A stretch of 64,000 bases of DNA, from assembly GCA_902806565.1 (NCBI GenBank), contig CADCXA010000030.1:372001-436000 (forward strand), read 5' to 3'. The notes under the pieces were generated by a model. That model had not been told where the DNA came from and searched no databases. It saw only the letters and a program-made list of their open reading frames with translations. The translations under genes and the position numbers were made by a program. This document shows positions 56,258 to 64,000 of this stretch, one piece after another. The first letter of the stretch is position 1; each line of letters starts with the position of its first letter. The DNA comes from Hypoxylon rubiginosum. Taxonomy: Eukaryota > Ascomycota > Sordariomycetes > Xylariales > Hypoxylaceae.

Positions 56258-56595
56258 CTATGTGTGAGCTCACGGGAAGGATATAGTAGCATGAAGCCGG
56301 CGTTCAGAAGGGGGGCAGGAGCATCATTGATACACATAACTTGTTTAGGAGACACCAGTTGAGAGATTCGTAAATGCATTCAAAATTATTCCTTCCTTTG
56401 CCAATCTACAGCCAAATAAAGTGCCCGCTCGCTTCCGTTAACATTTTGCCCGCTTCTTTCTGATGCAATGATGTCCGTCTCTCGTACTATGTCGCTAGAT
56501 CTCATAATTGCCCCCTCCCCCCCTTTTCACATTATCCTACAGTCCTCTTCCTCATCGTCGCGCTCCTCATCTAAAATTGACGTAGAGTCCGCTAC
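56258..56595. other. Intergenic between convergent genes
   Basis: 338 bases of 3' sequence for the SNM1 and PLC genes; no gene. Confidence 0.55.
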
Positions 56596-58659
56596 CTACG
56601 CGAGCTCCTTGTCGATCCTGACGAGCAGCACGCCGCCGCTCTGCCGCCCCTCGCTGTCGAGCAGGTGCACGAACCGGTGCCCGCTGCGCAGGCGGTCGAG
56701 GCGGACGCACGCCCACGCGGCCAGGTCGTCGCGCCCGATCTCGTCGTCCTTGACGAGGAACCGGACGAACGTCAGCTCCGGCACGACGCCGGGCACCCCC
56801 TTGGCTACGGCGAGTGTTTCGGATTTGAAGTCCGGGTGCACGCCCTTCTGGGTCTTGGTACGCGCCTTGTACTCGCCCTCCTTGGCCCGGGTGCCGGCCG
56901 ACGAGGAGGTTGCGGTCCGGGTCACGGATAGGTGCGCGTCGTGCGGCGGCTCCGTGTGTAGTTCGACTTTGACGTACGGCTTGAACCCGCTCTCCTTGTC
57001 GTCGTCCTCGGGCAGCGGCAGGTCCTGCGCCGCTAGCACGGTGATGGATAGGTCGAGCGTCTGGTGCAGAATCGTTGCGGGAGCGGGGACCGGCACGGCC
57101 TTCTTCGGCTCGCCCCCCTTCTCGTCCGCGTTGATGACGAGAGGTTTCTTGCCGCGGTACCCGTCCGGCTTTAGAACGAAACCGCCGGTGCCGGCGAACA
57201 TGCCCTCGTTCAGCATCATGCCCTCGTCCCACTTCTGCCAGTTGAGCGCGACGATTTGGATACCCTTGCGCCAAAACGTGACGGGGTCCAGGTTCGAAGA
57301 GCCGATGCGCATGCCTGAGGGATAAGTCCGCATCAGGTACTCGCGGTTGTGTTCAAACAGCTTTGCGGCTTCGTTCTCGTGCACCTCGGCTACCCCGCCC
57401 TCCGACAGCGAGAAGATGTGCGTTGGCATCTTGGCTTCCGGCTGCGATAGCGACTTGAACGATACGCCCCGCGTATACACGCCTAACGCAGACAGTGTCT
57501 GGATAATCTTAGACGCCTTCTTAACCTTTTTCTGCGCTGCGCCAGAAGACGTCGACGTTGCAGCTTTCGTGTCGGGTGGCAGCCGGTCCTCGGACTCTTC
57601 ATCGGCTGCTGATGCAGATCCGTTGGGTGGTGCGTACTTGACCTTGACGAGGATCTTATGGCGCAAGTCGCCCGGCGCGGGTAGGAATTTGGCATCGTCG
57701 TCAGGATGAGGTAGCAGGCGGTCGGTCCAAACCTCCTTCATGATACGTACCATAGCTTCTTGCTGTTGCTGATTGCAGTGGACTTCCAAACTGACGATAA
57801 GAGGCAGATCGGTGACGACGAAGGCGCTCTCACGGATAGCCACGCATACATCTCGGAACGACACCTCTTTCGTAAGCGTATAGCCGTGCAGGACTCTGGG
57901 CTCGACGGCGACGGCTTGCGGGCTTGGTGACTTCTTTAATGGATTCTTTAAGGGAGCCGTTCCAGTGGCAGGGCCATCCTTTTTCCTTGCAGAGCTAGAT
58001 TCTTCCGAATCCTTTCCCGTAATCCGCTTGCCTATTGACGTCTTCTCCAGCCGACTGGCGAGCGAACCCGGCAACTTCGACGCGAGCTTCTCCCTGCGGC
58101 TCGCTTTCCTGATGGCCCTGATCTCCTTGGCGTCGTCTTCCTCCTCGCTGTCGGAGCTATCCGAGGACTCGACGTCGGAGTCGTCGCCGTCCCAGACGTC
58201 GATCTCGACACAGCGACAGCCGCGCAGCAGCACGTTGCGGTACGCGTCGGCGTTGGAGTCGCTGTTGAGCTGGTTGCCCGTCAGGTACGTGTTGTGGCTG
58301 GAGCTGACGTAGTAGCTCGCCAGGGGCCACGACAGGTCCTGGCGCAGGGGCGGCGCTAGCGCGTTGGCGGCAGACGACGTCATGTACTGCAGGAAGCCGG
58401 CGAAGTCGAGGCCGTCCCGTCCCGCGATGTCGCCGGACGCGTCCGTCACCTTGTCGGCCTGCGAGTGGTGCAGGAACTCGACGATGGAGTCCTTGTGCCA
58501 CCGCTTGTCGAGGGGCGAGGCGTGTTCGGCGTAGATCTGCTCTAGGTAGCGCAGCGTGGAGGATTTCACCTCCTTGATAGTGCGATCCTCGGCGCCTGGC
58601 TGGCCGCCGCCCGCTTGGTGGAGGGATTCCTTGGGCGGGAGGGGTGCCGTCTCCGCCAT
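56596..58659 (-). CDS. Phosphoinositide-specific phospholipase C
   Basis: A single-exon PI-PLC of 687 aa that cleaves PIP2 to IP3 and diacylglycerol at the inner plasma membrane. Domain order: short EF-hand-like helices (about 35-100), X domain with ASYYVSSSHNTYLTGNQL (catalytic His near 122), GCRCVEIDVWDG (metal ligands), second His in LHGYTLTKEVSF near 258, and IVSLEVHC. The Y domain follows with MRIGSSNLDPVTFWRKGIQIVALNWQ, and a C2 domain from about 545. A Ser/Asp/Lys-rich insertion of about 90 residues (160-250) splits the X domain between catalytic residues. There is no PH domain. The whole catalytic set is present. Confidence 0.94.
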   Translation of the reverse strand: MAETAPLPPKESLHQAGGGQPGAEDRTIKEVKSSTLRYLEQIYAEHASPLDKRWHKDSIVEFLHHSQADKVTDASGDIAGRDGLDFAGFLQYMTSSAANALAPPLRQDLSWPLASYYVSSSHNTYLTGNQLNSDSNADAYRNVLLRGCRCVEIDVWDGDDSDVESSDSSDSEEEDDAKEIRAIRKASRREKLASKLPGSLASRLEKTSIGKRITGKDSEESSSARKKDGPATGTAPLKNPLKKSPSPQAVAVEPRVLHGYTLTKEVSFRDVCVAIRESAFVVTDLPLIVSLEVHCNQQQQEAMVRIMKEVWTDRLLPHPDDDAKFLPAPGDLRHKILVKVKYAPPNGSASAADEESEDRLPPDTKAATSTSSGAAQKKVKKASKIIQTLSALGVYTRGVSFKSLSQPEAKMPTHIFSLSEGGVAEVHENEAAKLFEHNREYLMRTYPSGMRIGSSNLDPVTFWRKGIQIVALNWQKWDEGMMLNEGMFAGTGGFVLKPDGYRGKKPLVINADEKGGEPKKAVPVPAPATILHQTLDLSITVLAAQDLPLPEDDDKESGFKPYVKVELHTEPPHDAHLSVTRTATSSSAGTRAKEGEYKARTKTQKGVHPDFKSETLAVAKGVPGVVPELTFVRFLVKDDEIGRDDLAAWACVRLDRLRSGHRFVHLLDSEGRQSGGVLLVRIDKELA

Positions 58660-60972
58660 GATGACGATGTTGATATGGTGTTGATGTTGGGTCTCTACAG
58701 CTTCTTTTTTTTATTCGATCGACAGGTGCCTTTGTTACCCAAGGTACAGTTAAATTGTATTTACAATCTTAGGAGTCCAGTATCCAGTATATTGCAGGAC
58801 TAGGGAGGAATGGACAATTCAGAGAAAGAATCAAATAAAGTAGGTACACAAATAAACAATGACAATGATCATTGCGGTAATATGTACAACAAGGAGACCA
58901 AGTACAAATCTAAAAAGAGAAAGAGGGTCAAACGAAGCATCGCGTGTAATACACGTATGGAGGTAGCATCCCTGTAGAAATCCCCAAGTGCCCAAGTGAC
59001 TGTGACGACTGTGACGTCTCACAGTCCCCGCTGGCGAATCTGATTCAGCCCAAGCTTTTAGCGAGTCACCGCGCTGGAATAGCCCCACTGATTTGCTGGC
59101 TAGGCGAGGGGCCCAGGCTGGAGAACCACTGAGAATCAGAGGAACGTGAAACGCAAGCCAGAAGCAGGTTTTTAGGGGGGAATGATCAAGCTTGATAGGT
59201 ACCTAGGTACCAGATTGTGGTGGTCATTTGGGGATGTTTGCCCAGGTGGTCGCTCCATGTATTTATAACCCCCGTAATAGCTTATCTGAATATAAGCATC
59301 CTGCTTCTCTATCTACATGATATTGCTTCAAATGAAATATTTGTAAGATTTTACAGCTCATCCGACTACACTTCTACTCCTATCTCACACTTTGATTCTT
59401 CGTTCTTGAGTCTATGAGCCAAGCACAGTAGGACCCCAAAATTCCCATATACCGATAGATAGTATATAAACCGAATCTATATTCAACCATCTTCACAGTC
59501 GTTCAGGTTTCCGTTACGTCGTCTGGTTGACCGGCTACGAACCGTCCATCCAGTATATATAATTATAGCCGTCCATATCTCTAGCTATCATTAGCCAAAA
59601 ACGACTGCCAGTCCTTCCAAAGCGTTGAATTTTTACGCAATGTCCGTGACTGAAATTGAATTTCAACATTCGGACGGAGACAAGGGGAGGGCCGCTACTA
59701 GGACCTGCCGACAGCCTTGTGAGGTGAAGTGTCTGCAAGTATAGCAGCATTACCCACCACCAAGGGATATACATATCGCCTTATATACCTCAGCAATACC
59801 CAGATCGCAAAAATATGCGATGCATACCGTACGGGACCTTAGGGTGAGATGCCCAAACCTCATATGCCGAGTAAGGAGGTCCGAGGGCCTTGATATTTCC
59901 AGGTTTCGGACTGTTATACGAGCAAGAGGCGAGCATGCAAGGCAGCACAGTTGGTCGCGTGCCAGCAGTGCTCCGTCTAGAGAGGTCAAAAAGGGAGCAG
60001 CACTGCTTGCCGGTATCGATATTGGAAAAAAAAGTTTCAACCAGTAAGGAGTAAGTTCGAAACTTGAAGCCTATGGCCTGGGCGCTAAATAGCGACAGAA
60101 CAGGTCGAAGTTAGGTCCAGATTAACTAAATATAAATTTTCGGCATTTCTTCTTTTCCCCCTCTACCTCATTCTTTCCTCTCGGGGCTAGAGGGGAAGGA
60201 TGTGAGATAATCTATACGACTGGGCAGTTGCGAGAGTAGCAAACATCTAGGGGAAACCTCACTCGAGATAAGGAAGGCGCGTCGTCGGGATCTGATTGGG
60301 ACGGAGCGTTGCATGAGCATAATCGCGCGCAGATATCGATATCTAGTGCCGAACATCGATCGAAGCAAATAAAAGTCCTGACCTGGCGCCAATATTTCAA
60401 TATTTCAAGTTGCAACCTTAGGTATTTCCATCCAGAAGCTGCACTTTTTCTCACACTCCCCATCCACATCCAGCCTTCTCCCTCGATCACCATCCAGAAA
60501 TATCGAGCTTCCTTTCTCCAGTGAGTCAATCTACCCGTTGGGCGCGACAAAGAGGCGCGTCCCCAAGTTGTTTATAAAACAAAGAGTCATCTACAATAGG
60601 ATGCTGCAAGATTCATTCACTAACAATATCTTTGAAAGCATTGTTCCGACACGTTTGAGCACTATACCATTGTGTGGTGGACTAAACAAATAGCATCACC
60701 AGTCGCGTCCTACTTAACCAGCCGACTGTTCGCTGGGAAATTTAACGCGATCGAATCAGCATTGGAAATTTTCGCCTTACTCTTCCTTTTGCTACCTTAG
60801 CAACCTTACGTGTCAGGTAGAAAATTGTCCTCCCGCACAACCCACTCACATTTGTAACCATTGGTCCAAGTTCCCAGTCACCCGCGGAACGCATCTCTGA
60901 TTCCGAAACACAAAACCGCAAGGAGATGTACGTCAACTGAATACCAACCTTTCAATACGACTTTGGAACAAA
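58660..60972. other. Long intergenic region (2.3 kb), divergent promoters
   Basis: Between the PLC (minus) and the acidic-protein gene (plus). Contains a GGTACCTAGGTACC palindrome at about 59198-59211 and AT-rich stretches. Many short frames on both strands overlap each other; none has a recognisable domain. A long 5' UTR for either gene is possible. Confidence 0.5.
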
Positions 60973-62219
60973 ATGCCCGACTTTGAATGCCGAGAGCACT
61001 TCCTGTGCTGGAAACTACGCGCTCGCGTCGAGGAGGTAGCCGAGATACAGAATCGAATCACCGAAGATGTGTACCTCTTCAGACACAGCGGCGAGGATGT
61101 CAAGAACAAATTCAAAGACACCCGACAATGGTATCTGCAGCTCCTCGGCATGTCCCTCAGTCAGCTTCGCCAGACCATGAACACGTCGGATCCAGATATT
61201 TCAGCCGATGAATTCGCTGTCGAGAGGATCATGAAGAGAGTACGACCTATGTCGGAGAGATATCTTGAACGCCTCGTTGAAGACGAGTTTATATCCCAGG
61301 ACGACATGGATTGTATTATTGTCGGAGGCTACAACGACGTCCAGGAATATTTCGAGGATCTCAACACGAACATGGCCGCTGTCGGGTCTAATTTGACTGT
61401 AAGTTCATTACCAGAGGACCCTAGTACGACATTAGATACTAATCAACCAAGGATTACGACGAGACGGATTTCACAATCCAAAGCGACGAGGGTGACGAGA
61501 GCGACCACGAGGGAACATACGACACTCCAGAGGATGAACTAGCACTAGAGCGTACTTGGTCTCACTCGAACATCGCCCCTCCTGCCCCAGATATACCAAC
61601 TCCAGAACGATTCAACTGGGCAGACGACGTCGAGAGCGAGCTCGAGATGTCAGAAGCTACAGAAGCCACAGCCAACGAACCCTCTACGACAACCCGAACT
61701 ATCATAACGACCATCACGCCCCTCGATGAAAAAAATCCATCCGATCCAACATCTTCTGACGCTTCGGAAAAAGACTCTGCATCCGAACCTGAGGCTGAGC
61801 CTCTGGAGAGCGACAATAGCTCAGTTGAACCCGCCCCGTGTAGTCCCAAGTCGGACCAAGTAGAGGTATCCGATTCCGAGCTCGAGCTCGAGCCCAAATC
61901 GGAGGCAAAGGCGGAGCCAGAGGGGGAGGTGGAGATTGAAGCGGAAGAGACGGAGAATGAATTGCCCTCTAACGATAATGTCGAGGAGCCCGACTCCCCT
62001 GTTGTCCAAGTCAGCCTCGACATACTCTTAAGCGGCGACCCCGACTCGACCGATCGCGACGTGATGATGGACACATGGGTGACGGAATATGGTATTCCAT
62101 ACTGGCAATGGGAAATGCTGTTCACGATCAAGCTTGCCGCGATGAGATATAAGGAGGAATTCGAGGCAGCTCGGGAGACGTACAAGGTTGATCCCTTCCG
62201 TGACGTGGATTGGAGATAG
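60973..62219 (+). CDS. Acidic conserved protein of unknown function
   Basis: Two exons (60973-61398 and 61452-62219) give 397 aa. The N-terminal 140 residues are a helical, well-structured-looking domain (LCWKLRARVEEVAEIQNRI, WYLQLLGMSLSQLRQTM, RYLERLVEDEFI). After the intron comes a long disordered acidic part, rich in Glu, Asp and Ser with SELELEPKSEAKAEPEGEVE. The C-terminus returns to ordered sequence (YGIPYWQWEMLFTIKLAAM). No known domain recognised; no signal peptide. Ordered ends and a disordered acidic middle suggest a scaffold or nuclear protein, which is inference. Confidence 0.8.
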
Positions 62220-62555
62220 TATGGTACTCAGCGGGAACTGGATAAATGTGTCCCTATCATAGCGAAGCAATCTGGCAGACATACAAGACGTATGTGGTGT
62301 CTACCTAGGTGGTCTAGAGACCTAGCGCATCTGAGCAAAGTCACGACGGAGAGTGATGAAATTCAGAATGAAACGAGTTGTTGATGGAATTAATAACTAT
62401 GTGCCGTACCCAATGCAATGCAATGCCGTCTATGTATGAATAACAATTACATCCCAAATGAAAAAGCAAGTTCCGCTAAATATCCAACTCGAGGGCTCTC
62501 TCCCGTTTCCCCCTTTTTCCTCTCAAGGCAACGTTGCCCACTCCATGATAATTCT
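62220..62555. other. Intergenic between convergent genes
   Basis: 336 bases of 3' sequence, with a CAATGCAATGCAATG tandem repeat at about 62411-62425. No gene. Confidence 0.5.
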
Positions 62556-62999
62556 CTACCACGAGATGCTGGTAGGGGCGAAGCTCAGGTCGGGGCTGAC
62601 GACGGCGCCGCCGGCGAGCTGCTTGTCGGTGTAGGCGGGCCAGACGATGAGCTTCTTGGAGAAGTCGACGACGGACAAGGTGGTGAAGCCGTTGCCGGGG
62701 CCGAACTGGCCGCTCCAGCCGGAGCTGACGGTGTAGGGGCCGCACACGCTGCCGCTCGAGTCGGTCTGCGAGGCGGGCGAGCCCTTGACGGTGAAGGAGC
62801 AGGGGGTGGCGGCGCCGACGTGGGTGTCGACGGCGAAGGTCCACGTGCAGCTCGTGTCGGCGGCGTCGCAGACGCGCTTCAGGGACTCGATGGTCCACTG
62901 GGCGACGTCGGCCATGGCCGACTTGGAGGCGGCCGGGGTGGGGGCCGCGAGCGCGGTGGCGGAGAGGAGGGTGGTGAGGATGGCGCTGGTGAACTTCAT
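62556..62999 (-). CDS. Small secreted protein
   Basis: A 147-aa single-exon protein with a textbook signal peptide (MKFTSAILTTLLSATALA). The mature part has four cysteines (KRVC, DTSC, TPC, SVC), aromatic-rich WTFAVDTH, and the hallmark SSGWSGQFGPGNGFTTLSVVD, then PAYTDKQLAGG. I recognise this as a family of small secreted proteins common in Sordariomycetes, without known activity; candidate effector or wall protein. The strong promoter-like region upstream and GC3-rich codons suggest high expression, which is inference. Confidence 0.88.
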   Translation of the reverse strand: MKFTSAILTTLLSATALAAPTPAASKSAMADVAQWTIESLKRVCDAADTSCTWTFAVDTHVGAATPCSFTVKGSPASQTDSSGSVCGPYTVSSGWSGQFGPGNGFTTLSVVDFSKKLIVWPAYTDKQLAGGAVVSPDLSFAPTSISW

Positions 63000-64000
63000 T
63001 TTGAAAGTGTGTTTGTTTTTAGGTATTAAGATTAAGCTTGATGGTAGATAGTAGATGATAAATTATTGAAGACTTGATGAAAGCGATTGTGTTTTATGTG
63101 ATGATGTTTTGATGGTGATGTGTGTATCTTGTTAAGAAATCTCATTGTCGGGCGATTCGATGATTCTTATATACACACGAAATGCCCCATGCGACGAGAT
63201 TCTAGAGCGAGAGAGAGAGAGATCATCACCGTCATCTTTTTTTGATCGTGCCCGTATTCTTTCGTCGTATCGGTGAAGCGGCCGACTCTCGCTAGCTCGA
63301 ACTAGACCTAAGCCGTAAACATGTCTCTCTCCATACGCTTCCTCTCATTGTTGAAGCTCGTATTGAACATAGCCTGTGACCTGTCTTGCGGTTAGTCTCT
63401 CCACGGTCACATGACGGGGGCCAATCCCATGGGAAGCGGAAAGACCCTTGGAATCTCGATTTGGCCGTAGGTAATGCGTACGTAGCGAATGCAACGATGC
63501 GGAGTTGAGGCTCAAGCTCGTATTCCTGTCATTTCCCGTCAGCTCTATTTTATTATGGCATGGGCAACCCATCGTATGGGCAAAAGATTCGGTAGCTTTT
63601 GGGTACGGGCACACGGGTACAGCCCCTTAGCCCCTTAGCCCCATTATCCCATCAGCTTACAAGCTCTTCCCCGCACGGCAACGATCGGCGGCCTAGCCCT
63701 ATGAAGGACGATCCGGCTCGCCGCGGCAGGGCTAGTAGGCTATTTGATCCATCATCTCGGCACACGGGACAGCTGACATCGCGATTGTCGGCGTGGCTGG
63801 CGGGAAACATGCGACGGGATTGGGCGGTCCAAGTAGGTATTCAGGTACTGTACCATGTAACGTGGTAGCTCGCGGCTTAAGCCCTAATAACGTAAAATCT
63901 ATTTTGGGCGCCGATGGGGAAATACTTGGTACGAAGTAGATTCTGGAAAGATTCTAGCGTGGAAAAGCCCGTGTTCGTCGAATGATACAACCGTCTAGAT
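63000..64000. other. Promoter of small secreted protein and right edge
   Basis: Contains a (GA)n microsatellite near 63209-63222, a tandem AGCCCCTT repeat at 63619-63640 followed by AGCCCCATTATCCCATC, and no gene. Small frames at 63345-63614 and 63599-63868 overlap on opposite strands and show no domain. Confidence 0.5.

Noticed and set aside
56567..57274. 235-codon minus-strand frame
   Set aside because: Alternate-phase shadow of the PLC C2 and Y region.
62418..63029. 203-codon plus-strand frame
   Set aside because: Antisense to the small secreted protein; Gly/Ala/Asp-rich shadow with no motif.

Overview
The window looks like nuclear DNA of a filamentous ascomycete (Pezizomycotina, probably Sordariomycetes; I do not name a species). 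Genes are monocistronic on both strands. Introns are short (about 48-110 nt) with GTAAGT-type donors, CTAAC-like branch sites and YAG acceptors. The families are typically fungal: Zn2Cys6 regulators, a SesB-NACHT-WD40 NLR, Pth11-type rhodopsin-domain protein, DUF3669, BBE-type flavoenzyme, small secreted proteins. I found no tRNA, rRNA, CRISPR array or intact transposon. Exon models were built by hand from splice signals; nearly all sum to a multiple of three, and the exceptions are flagged.

Layout. 1-3.5 kb: AT-rich, relic-like DNA with one small gene candidate and a 5'-truncated cytochrome P450. 3.9-8.8 kb: a large NLR (alpha/beta-hydrolase, NACHT, WD40-like). 9.1-15.3 kb: a fructosamine-kinase-like gene, an SDR and an intact P450. 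15.5-35.6 kb: a metabolic block of NCS1 permease, amidase, PPR1/UaY-like Zn2Cys6 regulator, fused 5-oxoprolinase/hydantoinase, a conserved unknown, a second Zn2Cys6 regulator, a small unknown, a FAD amine oxidase with a peroxisomal SRL tail, and a Dal5-like MFS transporter. 36.2-43.3 kb: a CAP N-domain-only protein, a BBE-type oxidase, a rhodopsin-domain membrane protein and a second SDR. 43.5-63 kb: a secreted lysozyme-like protein, DUF3669, secreted DPP IV, an orphan, a vWA-like protein, a TcmP/LCM methyltransferase, an Artemis/SNM1 nuclease, a PI-PLC, an acidic unknown and a small secreted protein.

How the genes may work together. The 15.5-35.6 kb block holds what a cyclic-ureide or lactam route needs: uptake by NCS1, ATP-dependent ring opening by the HyuA/HyuB-type enzyme, amide hydrolysis, oxidation of a secondary amine in the peroxisome, a second transporter, and a regulator of the purine/pyrimidine-utilisation type. 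An exact CGG-N6-CCG site lies in the divergent permease/amidase promoter. N-methylhydantoin to N-carbamoylsarcosine to sarcosine to glycine is one concrete hypothesis; 5-oxoproline, hydantoin or Amadori-product catabolism are alternatives. No PKS, NRPS or terpene synthase is present, so the P450s and oxidoreductases do not form a recognisable secondary-metabolite cluster.
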